NCBI RefSeq assembly: GCF_002863865.1
Contig: NZ_CP022684.1
Span: 4,035,990-4,099,989, forward strand
Direction: 5' to 3'
Origin: Ketobacter alkanivorans
GTDB taxonomy: Bacteria > Pseudomonadota > Gammaproteobacteria > Pseudomonadales > Ketobacteraceae
Length of the DNA: 64,000 nucleotides
In this document: positions 39,564-48,652 of the stretch, in pieces
Layout: each line of letters begins with the position of its first letter
Position numbering within the stretch: the first letter of the stretch is position 1
Translations under genes and position numbers: made by a program
The notes under the pieces: generated by a model
What the model saw: only the letters and a program-made list of their open reading frames with translations
Told to the model about the DNA's origin: nothing
Databases searched by the model: none

Positions 39564-40478
39564 ATGATTAGACAACGCACATTGAAAAATACGATCCGTG
39601 CGACCGGTATTGGTCTGCATACAGGAGACAAGGTCTATTTGACCTTGCGTCCAGCTCCGGTGAATACCGGAATCGTATTCTGCCGCACAGACCTGGATCC
39701 TGTTGTGACTATTCACGCGGACGCCCTTAATGTAGGCGACACCACCCTATCCACCACCCTGGAGAACGGTGATGTCCGTGTTTCTACGGTGGAGCATCTG
39801 CTATCAGCTATGGCAGGTCTGGGTATTGATAATGCTTTTGTGGATCTGAGTGCGCCAGAAGTGCCCATAATGGACGGCAGTGCCGGACCATTTGTGTTTC
39901 TGCTGCAATCTGCTGGAATCGAAGAGCAGCCTGCGCTTAAGCAGTTTATTCGCATCAAGCGCAAGGTTGTGGTCAAGGATGGAGACAAGTCGGCTACCTT
40001 CCTGCCGTTCAATGGCTTCAAAGTTGGCTTTACTATCGATTTTGATCATCCGGTTATCAAAAGCCGCAGCCAGAATATCTCTCTTGATTTCTCCAGCACG
40101 TCATTTGTGCGGGAAGTCAGTCGGGCTCGTACGTTCGGTTTCATGCGCGATATAGAATATCTTCGTGAGCGTAACCTGGCGTTAGGCGGAAGCGTTGAGA
40201 ATGCTATCGTTGTAGACGATTATCGCATTCTGAATGAAGACGGCCTGCGCTATGAGGATGAGTTTGTTAAGCATAAGGTTCTGGATGCGATTGGTGATCT
40301 TTACCTGCTTGGCAAGAGTCTGATCGGTGAGTTCCAGGGCTTTAAATCTGGTCATGCGTTGAACAATCAGTTGCTGCGTGAGCTGTTGGTGCAAGAGGAT
40401 GCATGGGAAATCGTCACCTTTGACGATGAGAAAGTTGCTCCGATTTCTTATGCCAACCCAAGCTGGGCTATTAATTAA
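39564..40478 (+). CDS. lpxC: UDP-3-O-acyl-N-acetylglucosamine deacetylase
   Basis: 304 residues starting with the canonical MIRQRTLKN. The zinc ligands lie in [12 protein letters not shown] (His) and [14 protein letters not shown] (His, Asp); the catalytic histidine is in [12 protein letters not shown]. It performs the committed step of lipid A synthesis. GGAG precedes the ATG at 39564 by 5 bases. Its place after ftsZ is the usual end of the dcw region in gammaproteobacteria. A long hairpin follows. Confidence 0.98.
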   Translation: MIRQRTLKNTIRATGIGLHTGDKVYLTLRPAPVNTGIVFCRTDLDPVVTIHADALNVGDTTLSTTLENGDVRVSTVEHLLSAMAGLGIDNAFVDLSAPEVPIMDGSAGPFVFLLQSAGIEEQPALKQFIRIKRKVVVKDGDKSATFLPFNGFKVGFTIDFDHPVIKSRSQNISLDFSSTSFVREVSRARTFGFMRDIEYLRERNLALGGSVENAIVVDDYRILNEDGLRYEDEFVKHKVLDAIGDLYLLGKSLIGEFQGFKSGHALNNQLLRELLVQEDAWEIVTFDDEKVAPISYANPSWAIN

Positions 40479-40507
40479 CCAGCAAAATTGTAATTCCCTT
40501 CCTTTCG

Positions 40508-40543
40508 TCCATATAACCCGGTCATTTGATCGGGTTATATGGA
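40508..40543. terminator. Long hairpin between convergent lpxC and dciA
   Basis: TCCATATAACCCGGTC pairs with GATCGGGTTATATGGA: a 16-base-pair stem with one G-T wobble and an ATTT loop. It lies 7 bases from the dciA stop. The T-run is displaced (TTTTTT at 40554-40559), so it may act as a bidirectional terminator or a 3'-end stabiliser for both convergent genes. Confidence 0.75.
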
Positions 40544-40550
40544 AATTTGC

Positions 40551-41015
40551 TCATTTTTTGCCATAGTTCTCCAAGGTGTCTGCCAGTTTACGCATGGATG
40601 AGGCCAAGTCCCCATCGTTGAGCGTATCGGCTGTTTGTCTGATTAAAGTTTGATTGTGCTCCGATACCGGCGAAGCAGATCGTTTGTAATGCCGATCCAG
40701 TTTTTGCTGTGGTGCGGCGATTCGTATGCTTATGGATTGCAATGCTCTGAATTTACTGGATTTTTTCAGTAATGCATGAATCTTTGGTTGCATGAACTTG
40801 AGTTGGGTCGCCGATGAGCCTGAGCTGGTTTCGAGAATCAGGGCGCCGTTGCGGTAATTGGCTACTCTGCAGAACTGAGCCAGCTTTGCGGGCAGCGCAG
40901 ATGCCAAAATGTGATTCAGTTCAACAAGCTGTATAGAATTTTCAGTGAGAGACTTCACTTCTTTGTTGCAAAGCATGAGATCTCTTATATTTTTTATGTT
41001 AGTGTCCTGCGCCAT
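40551..41015 (-). CDS. dciA: DciA (DUF721) replicative helicase loader
   Basis: 154 residues. The N-terminal half is the DUF721 KH-like fold, with LVELNHILASALPAKLAQFCRVANYRNGALILE (parts: LPAKLAQFCRVAN, GALILETSS) and ATQLKFMQPKIHALLKK; the C-terminal half is basic and probably disordered. DciA is the ancestral bacterial DnaB loader. Location between lpxC and the M23 peptidase/secA is the standard Pseudomonas arrangement. It is the only leftward gene in an otherwise rightward 25-kb stretch. Confidence 0.9.
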   Translation of the reverse strand: MAQDTNIKNIRDLMLCNKEVKSLTENSIQLVELNHILASALPAKLAQFCRVANYRNGALILETSSGSSATQLKFMQPKIHALLKKSSKFRALQSISIRIAAPQQKLDRHYKRSASPVSEHNQTLIRQTADTLNDGDLASSMRKLADTLENYGKK

Positions 41016-41117
41016 TGTTAAAAACTATTCAGTTTGCATTGGATGGATGATGGGATTAGGGCTTAGCCCTCTCAGGATTCTGAAGCAAAAAGCCGGCTAG
41101 CTCTAGAGTAGTATGTA

Positions 41118-42044
41118 ATGAACATTATTTTATTTGATCCCAAGACAGGCCAATCACGCACTTTGCGGTTGCGTGCCCCTTTGTTGGCGCTGGTGGCGGC
41201 GGTTGTGTTGACGGTAACGGCTGCAGCAGGAATGGGTGCAGGGTATTGGTTTTCTGGAAGTAAGGGCGCTGAACCCGGTGAAATCGCCGCATTCCTCAAG
41301 AAAGATATTGCCAATAATGCTGAAAAAGTAATCGAAGCCCGCAAGCAGGCTGAGGATCAGCTGATCGCCATGACCGTCAGAATGGCAGAACTTCAGGCTC
41401 GTCTTATGCGCCTGGATGCCCTGGGGGAGCGCTTGGTTGAAGTGGCTAAATTGAAGGGTGGAGAGTTTGAGTTTTCGCAGGCGCCTGCGTTGGGTGGCCC
41501 GGAGGAAGGCGAGCTTCAGCTCGAATTGGAGCGGCCCAGTTTTCTCTCGGATCTGGATCGTTTGGCGGCCGATATTGAAGCTCGCGAAGAGCAGTTGCAG
41601 GTACTTGAAAGTCTGTTGGCCAATCGTAAGTTACAGAAAGAGGTGTCCATTGCGGGCCGACCGGTGAATTGGGGTTGGCTGTCATCCCGATTTGGTCGTC
41701 GCACCGATCCTTTCACTGGGCGTCCGGCTTGGCATGCGGGGATCGATTTTGCAGGTAAGGAAGGATCAGATATCGTTTCGGTTGGCTCAGGTGTCGTGAC
41801 CTGGGCGGGTGAGCGTTATGGCTATGGCTTGATGGTGGAAGTAAATCACGGTGGTGGTATCACCACCCGCTATGCCCACGCCAAAGAGATTCTGGTGAGC
41901 GTGGGGGATATCGTCAAGCAGGGCGAGTCTCTGGCGAAAATGGGCAGTACCGGGCGTTCAACCGGACCCCACGTGCACTTTGAGGTGCGCAAAGATGGCA
42001 AGGCAGTTGATCCTGCCCGATACGTTTATCGGAAGCGCAGCTGA
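41118..42044 (+). CDS. M23-family (LytM) metallopeptidase, membrane-anchored
   Basis: 308 residues: a membrane segment about 16-38, a coiled-coil region (about 55-95 and 130-170), then a LytM/M23 endopeptidase domain from about 190. Zinc and catalytic residues are intact: WHAGIDFAG (His and Asp) and PHVHFEVR (HxH). This is therefore likely an active D,D-endopeptidase of murein, unlike the degenerate EnvC/NlpD activators. It sits between dciA and secA, as its Pseudomonas counterpart does. Precise substrate not determinable. Confidence 0.9.
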   Translation: MNIILFDPKTGQSRTLRLRAPLLALVAAVVLTVTAAAGMGAGYWFSGSKGAEPGEIAAFLKKDIANNAEKVIEARKQAEDQLIAMTVRMAELQARLMRLDALGERLVEVAKLKGGEFEFSQAPALGGPEEGELQLELERPSFLSDLDRLAADIEAREEQLQVLESLLANRKLQKEVSIAGRPVNWGWLSSRFGRRTDPFTGRPAWHAGIDFAGKEGSDIVSVGSGVVTWAGERYGYGLMVEVNHGGGITTRYAHAKEILVSVGDIVKQGESLAKMGSTGRSTGPHVHFEVRKDGKAVDPARYVYRKRS

Positions 42045-42087
42045 TCCTCTGATTAATCCCCTGATTGGGGCAAAATATCGTCAAGTT

Positions 42088-42112
42088 GGCGCATCATTCG
42101 GGTGCGCCTTTC
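42088..42112 (+). terminator. Weak terminator-like hairpin after the M23 gene
   Basis: GGCGCA and TGCGCC form a six-base-pair stem with a nine-base loop, followed by a short TTTCAT. It could partly separate the M23 peptidase transcript from secA. Confidence 0.45.
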
Positions 42113-42134
42113 ATGATTCCCTCACGTAAATGCT

Positions 42135-42163
42135 TTATCCTTCTAGGAAAATAACGTTAGAAT
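42135..42163 (+). promoter_or_regulatory. Candidate promoter of secA
   Basis: TTATCC (42135-42140), 17-base spacer, TAGAAT (42158-42163), within the 257-base gap before secA. The -35 is poor. The remaining gap contains no SecM-like arrest ORF that I can see. Confidence 0.35.
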
Positions 42164-42301
42164 TGTCCCTTTAAATTTATTCCCGTCTGCGCTTGGGATA
42201 TTCGGCTTTTAGGCCCTCTTTTGATTAAATATTGATAGGTGACTTAAAGGTCCAGAGCCAAGCAGGCTCGGGAACGGCCTCAGTAATAGAAGTGAAAATC
42301 T

Positions 42302-45031
42302 ATGTTAGGACCACTGTTTCGCAAGATTTTAGGTAGCAAAAACGATCGCGAACTTAAACGAATGGGCAAGCTGGTTGTTCAGATTAATGCGTTGGAGGAA
42401 GAGATCCAGGCGCTGACCGATGAACAGCTAAAGGCTAAGACCCCCGAGTTTCGTTCACGGCTGGAGCAGGGTGAGAGCCTCGATAATCTGTTACCTGAGG
42501 CTTTTGCAGTGGGTCGCGAAGCTAGCAAACGTGTCATGGGGATGCGTCACTTCGATAGCCAGATGATAGGTGGTATTACTCTGCATGAAGGTCGTATTGC
42601 AGAGATGCGCACCGGTGAGGGTAAGACCCTTACTGCTACTCTGGCGGTGTATCTTAATGCCTTGTCTGGCCGTGGCGTACATGTGGTTACGGTGAACGAT
42701 TACCTGGCTCAGCGGGACGCGGACTGGATGCGCCCCTTGTATGAGTTTTTGGGCATGAGTGTGGGTGTGATTTTGTCGCAACAGGATGCGGCCACCAAGC
42801 GAGCCGCATATGCCAGTGACATCACCTATGGCACCAACAACGAATTTGGTTTTGATTATCTGCGCGATAACATGGCTTTTACCCTGGAAGATCGCGTGCA
42901 GGGGCCTCTTAATTTTGCTGTAGTGGATGAGGTGGATTCGATCCTCATTGATGAAGCCCGTACCCCTTTGATCATCTCCGGCCCCAGTGAAGACAGCTCG
43001 GAGATGTATAAAAAAATCAATGTGCTGATCCCCAAGCTCAAGCGTGGCTCTGATGAGGGCGAGCTGGATGCCGAGCAAGAAGTTTATCATTACTCCATTG
43101 ATGAAAAAAATCGTCAAGTAGAACTGACAGAAGAAGGCCATCAGTTTGTAGAAGACTTGCTCACCGAGTACAAGCTGTTGGCAGAGGGTGACAGCCTTTA
43201 TGCGGCGAATAATCTTAACTTGCTGCATCATGTACACGCTGCCTTAAAAGCACATTGCCTGTTTCAGCGTGATGTGGATTACATCGTACAGAACAACCAG
43301 ATAGTGATTGTCGACGAGCATACCGGTCGTACCATGGCGGGGCGTCGCTGGTCGGATGGTATTCATCAGGCCATCGAAGCAAAGGAAGGGGTCAAGATTC
43401 AAAACGAGAATCAGACTTTGGCTTCCACCACATTCCAGAACTATTTCCGTATATACAACAAGCTGTCGGGCATGACCGGTACAGCGGATACTGAAGCCTT
43501 TGAATTCCGCCAGATTTATGGCCTGGATGTTGTGGTGATTCCCACCAACAGGCCGATGGTACGACAGGATCTGAATGATCTTATTTTTATGTCGACCGAG
43601 GAGAAATTTGAGGCAATCGTAGAAGATATTAGAGAGGCCATTGAAGCGAAGCGCCCTGTGTTGGTGGGTACGGCCTCGATTGAGACGTCGGAGTATTTGT
43701 CGGCGTTTTTGAAGAAGCAGAAAATTGATCACAAGGTATTGAATGCCAAGTTCCACGCTCAGGAAGCGGATATTATCGCTCAGGCGGGTCGTCCGGGTGC
43801 ACTAACCATCGCCACCAATATGGCGGGCCGGGGAACTGATATTGTTTTAGGCGGTAATTGGCAAGCCGAGGTGGATGCGTTAGATAACCCCACTGAAGAA
43901 CAGATTGCCAAAATCAAGTCCGACTGGGAGGCGCGTAGCCAGGCCGTGAAGGAGTCCGGTGGCTTGCATATCATCGGTACAGAGCGTCATGAGTCCCGTC
44001 GTATTGATAACCAGCTCCGTGGCCGTTCGGGGCGACAGGGCGATCCTGGTTCCACCCGTTTCTTCCTGTCGTTGGAAGATGGTCTGATGCGAATTTTTGC
44101 GTCGGATCGGGTTAAAGGGTTGATGCAAACCCTGGGTATGGAGCGGGGCGAGGCTATCGAGCATCGTTGGGTTACCAAGTCTATCGAGAATGCGCAGAAA
44201 AAGGTCGAGGGTCGCAACTTTGATATTCGTAAGTCTCTGCTGGAATATGATGATGTTGCGAATGATCAGCGTCGTGTTGTGTACGAGCAGCGTAATGACA
44301 TTCTCCACGCTGAGGATTTGTCTGAGAACATCAAGGCCATTCGTGTTGATGTGGTGAATGAATTCATCAGTGGTTACATTCCTCCTCAGAGCATGGTAGA
44401 GCAGTGGGACGTTGAAGGGCTTGAGCGTGCGATGGAAACGGATTTCAGAATTCGTATGCCGGTGCAGCAGTGGTTGGATGAAGACAAATCGCTGCATGAA
44501 GAAACGTTACGTGAAAAGATCATTGGCCTTCTTGAAGAAGCCTATGCCACCAAAGAAGCGAATTTGGGCGATGAAACCCATGTTATGCGTCAGCTTGAGA
44601 AGCACGTGATGCTGGCGACCCTGGATCGTTTGTGGAAAGAGCATCTGGCTAACATGGATCATCTGCGTCAGGGTATTCATCTGCGCGGCTATGCCCAGAA
44701 AAATCCGAAGCAGGAATACAAACGCGAAGCATTTGAGCTGTTCCAGACCTTCCTGGAAAATGTGAAGTTGGAAGTGGTGCGTGTGCTGTCGACTGTTGAG
44801 TTGCGTCGACAGGAAGAAGTGGAAGAACTAGAGCGCCAGCGTCGTGCTGCTGCCGAGCGTGAGCTTACGTTGCAGCATGCGGACGCGGCGTCGGCAACTG
44901 CCGACAACGAGCAAGCAGAAAGTGCTGGGAATGCACCGTTCCAGCGGCAGGAACGTAAGGTGGGGCGTAATGAGCCCTGCCCCTGCGGATCAGGTAAAAA
45001 GTACAAACACTGTCACGGGCAGGTGGAGTAA
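42302..45031 (+). CDS. secA: Preprotein translocase ATPase SecA
   Basis: A 909-residue motor of the general secretion pathway. Walker A is [13 protein letters not shown] (about 102-114), Walker [18 protein letters not shown] (about 208-224), followed by the pre-protein cross-linking domain, the second helicase domain with [16 protein letters not shown], and the C-terminal zinc finger [14 protein letters not shown] that binds SecB and phospholipid. Length is normal for proteobacteria. A terminator follows 18 bases after the stop. Confidence 0.99.
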   Translation: MLGPLFRKILGSKNDRELKRMGKLVVQINALEEEIQALTDEQLKAKTPEFRSRLEQGESLDNLLPEAFAVGREASKRVMGMRHFDSQMIGGITLHEGRIAEMRTGEGKTLTATLAVYLNALSGRGVHVVTVNDYLAQRDADWMRPLYEFLGMSVGVILSQQDAATKRAAYASDITYGTNNEFGFDYLRDNMAFTLEDRVQGPLNFAVVDEVDSILIDEARTPLIISGPSEDSSEMYKKINVLIPKLKRGSDEGELDAEQEVYHYSIDEKNRQVELTEEGHQFVEDLLTEYKLLAEGDSLYAANNLNLLHHVHAALKAHCLFQRDVDYIVQNNQIVIVDEHTGRTMAGRRWSDGIHQAIEAKEGVKIQNENQTLASTTFQNYFRIYNKLSGMTGTADTEAFEFRQIYGLDVVVIPTNRPMVRQDLNDLIFMSTEEKFEAIVEDIREAIEAKRPVLVGTASIETSEYLSAFLKKQKIDHKVLNAKFHAQEADIIAQAGRPGALTIATNMAGRGTDIVLGGNWQAEVDALDNPTEEQIAKIKSDWEARSQAVKESGGLHIIGTERHESRRIDNQLRGRSGRQGDPGSTRFFLSLEDGLMRIFASDRVKGLMQTLGMERGEAIEHRWVTKSIENAQKKVEGRNFDIRKSLLEYDDVANDQRRVVYEQRNDILHAEDLSENIKAIRVDVVNEFISGYIPPQSMVEQWDVEGLERAMETDFRIRMPVQQWLDEDKSLHEETLREKIIGLLEEAYATKEANLGDETHVMRQLEKHVMLATLDRLWKEHLANMDHLRQGIHLRGYAQKNPKQEYKREAFELFQTFLENVKLEVVRVLSTVELRRQEEVEELERQRRAAAERELTLQHADAASATADNEQAESAGNAPFQRQERKVGRNEPCPCGSGKKYKHCHGQVE

Positions 45032-45049
45032 CATTACCAGGATCGGCAA

Positions 45050-45072
45050 GAGGGGCTTTGAGCCCCTTTTTT
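45050..45072 (+). terminator. Intrinsic terminator of secA
   Basis: AGGGGCT and AGCCCCT pair around a TTG loop, followed by TTTTT. Confidence 0.9.
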
Positions 45073-45100
45073 CATGGAATTTTAAAACGCCAATGTTGGC

Positions 45101-45120
45101 ATTGGTGAGTATTGGTGAGT
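45101..45120 (+). repeat. Perfect 10-base tandem duplication upstream of argJ
   Basis: ATTGGTGAGT occurs twice in direct succession, between the secA terminator and the argJ start. It could be a slippage product or a regulator half-site pair; nothing further supports either. Confidence 0.8.
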
Positions 45121-45159
45121 ACATCATTGACGAAAGTACATTTGAGTGAGGGCACAACT

Positions 45160-46392
45160 ATGGCGGTAGGAAAAGAAACCTTTGGTGTAATGCATCCAGT
45201 TAAGGGGTTTCGTCTGGGCACGGCTCAGGCGCATGTGAAAAAGCCCAATCGCCGTGACTTGGTACTAATGGAGGCCGCAGGCGGCAGTTCTATCGCGGGT
45301 ACTTTCACCAAGAATGCATTTTGTGCAGCACCGGTCACCCTGTGTAAGGGTAACTTGCAGGCGCTGTCTGGTTATTCCGAGAACCCGATCCTGCTGATTA
45401 CGAATACCGGTTACGCCAATGCCGGTACAGGTGAAAAAGGTCTGACTAATGCAAAGGCGGTGTGCAGTGCGTTGGCAGAGCAAACCGGATCGGTGCAATC
45501 CAATGTGTTTCCTTTTTCCACTGGCGTGATTGGTGAGCCCTTGCCGGTGGAACGTATTGTGAAAGGGTTGCCTGATTGCATTGCATCGTTGAGCGAGCAA
45601 GGTTGGGATGATGCTGCCCATGGCATTATGACTACGGATACCCGGCCAAAAGGCGTGTCAGTGCAATTGGAGCTGGCAGGTTCAACCGTTACGATCTCTG
45701 GAATATCCAAAGGTGCTGGCATGATCAAACCCAACATGGCGACCATGCTGGGTTATGTGGCGACTGATGCTAAAGTGGCGCCGGAGTTGCTGCAGCGTCT
45801 GGCTTCGGAGGCCACTCAGGCATCATTCAATTCGATCACCGTTGACAGCGACACATCCACCAATGACAGCTGCATGCTGGTTGCTACCGGTCAGTCGGGA
45901 GCAGAAATAACCGAGCAGAATGCGGATGTGTTTGCCCAATTTAAGGCGGCCTTGATGGATGTATTCCTTCAGCTGGCTCATGCCATCGTCAGGGATGGCG
46001 AGGGTGCTACCAAGTTTGTGGCGGTAGAGGTAGGCGGCGCGCTTTCTGTCGACGAGGCCAGAGAAGTGGCTTACACCATCGCCCATTCTCCGTTGGTAAA
46101 AACGGCGCTGTTTGCCAGCGACCCCAACTGGGGGCGAATTTTGGCTGCTGTGGGCAGGGCGCCCATCGATAACCTGGATGTGACTGGGGTTTCGGTTGCA
46201 CTTAATGGTGTGATGATTGCGGAGCAGGGCGCGGTGGCGTCGAGTTATACCGAAGCCGCTGGTGCGGCTGAAATGCAGAAAGAGGAAATCACCATTCAGG
46301 TAAAACTGGGGCGCGGAGATGCGTCTGCCACCATTTGGACCACAGATTTCTCCTACGATTACGTTAAGATCAATGCTGACTATCGTTCCTGA
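45160..46392 (+). CDS. argJ: Bifunctional ornithine acetyltransferase/N-acetylglutamate synthase
   Basis: 410 residues of the ArgJ family, which recycles the acetyl group in arginine biosynthesis. The autocleavage site KPNMATMLGYV is intact, the Thr of ATML becoming the N-terminal nucleophile of the beta chain. TKNAFCAAPV, ITNTGYANAGTGEKG and SVNSDTSTND-like VDSDTSTNDS are also seen. The ATG at 45160 is supported by GAGGG 7 bases upstream; an upstream in-frame GTG at 45112 is unlikely. The Nudix-ThiE gene starts 3 bases after its stop. Confidence 0.96.
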   Translation: MAVGKETFGVMHPVKGFRLGTAQAHVKKPNRRDLVLMEAAGGSSIAGTFTKNAFCAAPVTLCKGNLQALSGYSENPILLITNTGYANAGTGEKGLTNAKAVCSALAEQTGSVQSNVFPFSTGVIGEPLPVERIVKGLPDCIASLSEQGWDDAAHGIMTTDTRPKGVSVQLELAGSTVTISGISKGAGMIKPNMATMLGYVATDAKVAPELLQRLASEATQASFNSITVDSDTSTNDSCMLVATGQSGAEITEQNADVFAQFKAALMDVFLQLAHAIVRDGEGATKFVAVEVGGALSVDEAREVAYTIAHSPLVKTALFASDPNWGRILAAVGRAPIDNLDVTGVSVALNGVMIAEQGAVASSYTEAAGAAEMQKEEITIQVKLGRGDASATIWTTDFSYDYVKINADYRS

Positions 46393-46395
46393 ATT

Positions 46396-47358
46396 ATGAA
46401 GCGAGTGCATGTGGTTGCGGCAGTGATTACCAACGGCGACGAAATACTGATCGCACGCCGCCCGGATCACCTGCATCAGGGGGGAAAGTGGGAGTTTCCC
46501 GGTGGCAAGGTGGAGCCGGGTGAGCCGGTCAGTGAAGCCTTGGCACGTGAGCTAAATGAAGAGCTGGGAATCATTGTGGGAGCTTCGGAGCCTCTGATCA
46601 CGATAGATCATGAATACCCTGATAAGCATGTGCTGCTGGATGTGTGGAAGGTGACGGACTTTACCGGCGACGCCAAAGGTATGGAAGGGCAGGAAGTGCG
46701 CTGGGTGACTCAAGACTCGTTGGCTGGGTTTGAGTTTCCGGCAGCCAATGTCCCTATTGTGGCGGCAGCAAGGTTGCCACAGCGTTACGTAATAACTCCT
46801 GACTGCCAAATAAAAAGCCCGGCTGATCTGGATGCCTTTGTGCAGAAGATGAAGGCGATGATGGTGTCTGGGCAGCGTTTGTTTCAGCTGCGTTTGAAGC
46901 AGCTGGATGCGGCACCATTATCCGAGCTGGTGGGGCGGCTGGTGGAATTAAAGGCGGGTTTCAATGCCTCTGTATTGGTTAACAGCGATATGCCGAATGA
47001 GGTGCAGCATGCCTTTGATGGGGTGCATTTAACGTCGGCTGCACTGTACCAGCTTGTCGAGCGACCCGCTGGCCATGATTGGGTTGCCGCTTCCTGCCAT
47101 TCTCTTGAGGAATTGAGATTGGCCGAGCAATGTAACGTGGATTTCGTCACGCTGTCTCCTTTCAGGCACACCGCCAGCCATCCCAATGCCGAACCCATTG
47201 GTGAGACACGTTTTGCAGAATGGGCTTTTGGCGCAAAAATGCCTGTATATGCACTGGGCGGAGTAGGCGCTCAGGATATAAAATTGACCGCTTCTCTTGG
47301 TGCTCAAGGTGTGGCCGGAATTCGAGCGTTCTGGCCTGGAGGGTGCGAAGAAACATAG
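46396..47358 (+). CDS. Nudix (MutT-like) hydrolase fused to a ThiE-like domain
   Basis: A 320-residue two-domain protein. Residues 1-130 are a MutT-type Nudix hydrolase with a complete Nudix box at 37-59 (G-x5-E-x7-REL-x-EELGI), so sanitation of 8-oxo-dGTP is likely. Residues about 135-315 resemble thiamine-phosphate synthase (QLRLKQL, VNSD, GVHLTSAALYQL, FVTLSPF, YALGGVGAQD) but several ThiE substrate residues differ, e.g. the usual REK reads RLK. The fusion is known in Pseudomonas-like bacteria and the second domain's role is unsettled. Probably co-transcribed with argJ. Confidence 0.88.
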   Translation: MKRVHVVAAVITNGDEILIARRPDHLHQGGKWEFPGGKVEPGEPVSEALARELNEELGIIVGASEPLITIDHEYPDKHVLLDVWKVTDFTGDAKGMEGQEVRWVTQDSLAGFEFPAANVPIVAAARLPQRYVITPDCQIKSPADLDAFVQKMKAMMVSGQRLFQLRLKQLDAAPLSELVGRLVELKAGFNASVLVNSDMPNEVQHAFDGVHLTSAALYQLVERPAGHDWVAASCHSLEELRLAEQCNVDFVTLSPFRHTASHPNAEPIGETRFAEWAFGAKMPVYALGGVGAQDIKLTASLGAQGVAGIRAFWPGGCEET

Positions 47359-47388
47359 CGTCATAACCTAACGATACGGAGATCATAA

Positions 47389-47721
47389 ATGAAAGGCTGG
47401 TATGAACTTGAACGCAGCAGTGACAATCAATACAAATTCGTTTTGAAAGCCGCGAACGCTGAGGTGATTCTGGTAAGTGAGCTTTACACCCAGAAGGCAT
47501 CAGCGATAAAGGGAATAGAGTCGGTGCGAAAAAACTGTGGATCGGACGACAGCTTTAAGCGTTTGGACGCCTCAAATGGTCAAGCGTATTTTAATATTGT
47601 GGCTCAGAATCATGAGGTGATCGGCACCAGCGAGCTGTATTCTTCTGCTCAGATGCGTGACAAAGGCATCGAATCGGTGAAAGCGAACGGCGTCAGTGCA
47701 GTTTTGAAAGATTTAAGTTAG
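47389..47721 (+). CDS. YegP-family protein (two DUF1508 repeats)
   Basis: 110 residues made of two DUF1508 units: GWYELERSSDNQYKFVLKAANAEVILVSELY (parts: YELERSSDNQYKFVLKAAN) and AYFNIVAQNHEVIGTSELYSS, each ending KGIESVRKN / KGIESVKANG. Small cytoplasmic protein of unknown function, widespread in proteobacteria. Well-formed ribosome-binding site (ACGGAGAT). Follows the Nudix-ThiE gene by 30 bases and ends in a strong terminator. Confidence 0.9.
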   Translation: MKGWYELERSSDNQYKFVLKAANAEVILVSELYTQKASAIKGIESVRKNCGSDDSFKRLDASNGQAYFNIVAQNHEVIGTSELYSSAQMRDKGIESVKANGVSAVLKDLS

Positions 47722-47735
47722 CAGGCTGTTCAATC

Positions 47736-47759
47736 GGAGCCCGTTGTGGGCTCCTTTTT
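47736..47759. terminator. Terminator between yegP-like gene and yacG
   Basis: GGAGCCC and GGGCTCC pair around a GTTGT loop, followed by TTTTT on the plus strand. It ends the rightward secA-argJ side transcript just before the convergent yacG. Confidence 0.9.
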
Positions 47760-47789
47760 GCTTTGCGCATACAAGCGTTCAGTGGCGGG

Positions 47790-47978
47790 TTAGTGCAAAG
47801 GTTTGTCTTGCGGCTCTTCGTCGTCAAGGCTCCAGTCCGGTTCACCGGGTATAAAGCGCTCGCCGCTGGCCCACTCCCCCAGATCAATCAACTTGCAGCG
47901 TTCGCTACAGAAGGGGCGGAACGGGTTGTCTGTTGAGTATTCGATTTCTTTTTCGCAGGTAGGGCATTTTACCTTCAT
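47790..47978 (-). CDS. yacG: DNA gyrase inhibitor YacG
   Basis: A 62-residue zinc-ribbon protein with the four cysteines CPTCEKEI and [17 protein letters not shown]; the second block is diagnostic of YacG, which binds GyrB and blocks DNA binding in E. coli. Its ATG overlaps the coaE stop (ATGA). In E. coli zapD sits between coaE and yacG; here it is absent. Confidence 0.95.
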   Translation of the reverse strand: MKVKCPTCEKEIEYSTDNPFRPFCSERCKLIDLGEWASGERFIPGEPDWSLDDEEPQDKPLH

Positions 47979-48574
47979 GTTTGTTTCGCCATTTCCAAAT
48001 AGGTTTTATGCAGTTGATCTACTTTTGCGCGTAGGTGTGGCAGATCCTGATCGTTGCAGATCACGTCGTCGGCTTTGGCCAGGCGTTCATCTCGTGACAT
48101 TTGCGCGGCAATGATCGCTTTCACACCCTCTTCTGTCGTGTGGTCGCGGGTTACTGTGCGAGCAATTTGCAGCTCTACCGGTACGTCGATCACCAGTATC
48201 CGCTTTGCCATTTTGTGCTGACTGCTTTCCAGTAAAAGAGGGGAGGCCAGAATGGTATAGGGTGATTGGCTGGCCTGGATCTGCGTTAGGATTTCCTGCG
48301 CAATCAGCGGGTGAGTGAGGCTCTCCAGCCATTTACGCTGGGATGGATCGGCAAACACGATCTCCCTGAGGGCGCGGCGGTCTAGCTCGCCACCTGCGGT
48401 GATGAGGTGTTCGCCAAAGTGCTCAGCAATGGCTTGCAAGGCGGGTTTGCCTGGCTCCACTACAACGCGTGATGCCAAGTCAGCATCCACAACGGTGATA
48501 CCCAATTCCTGAAATCGGTCGGTTGCTGCGGTTTTGCCGCTGCCGATTCCGCCTGTTACTCCGATTACCAACAT
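47975..48574 (-). CDS. coaE: Dephospho-CoA kinase
   Basis: 199 residues with the P-loop [17 protein letters not shown] at the N terminus and [16 protein letters not shown], the CoA-binding lid region. It phosphorylates dephospho-CoA in the last step of coenzyme A synthesis. Its position between pilD and yacG is the same as in Pseudomonas. Confidence 0.97.
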   Translation of the reverse strand: MLVIGVTGGIGSGKTAATDRFQELGITVVDADLASRVVVEPGKPALQAIAEHFGEHLITAGGELDRRALREIVFADPSQRKWLESLTHPLIAQEILTQIQASQSPYTILASPLLLESSQHKMAKRILVIDVPVELQIARTVTRDHTTEEGVKAIIAAQMSRDERLAKADDVICNDQDLPHLRAKVDQLHKTYLEMAKQT

Positions 48575-48652
48575 AGACCACCTCAGATTTGAAGTGGCCT
48601 ATTGTTGCGATTGATGGGGAGGATGTAAAGGTGGCAGATGGATTCTGCCGTA

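Noticed and set aside
42045..42301. SecM-type arrest peptide gene before secA
   Set aside because: No open frame with a signal peptide and an arrest-like C terminus is present; secM is mainly an enterobacterial feature.
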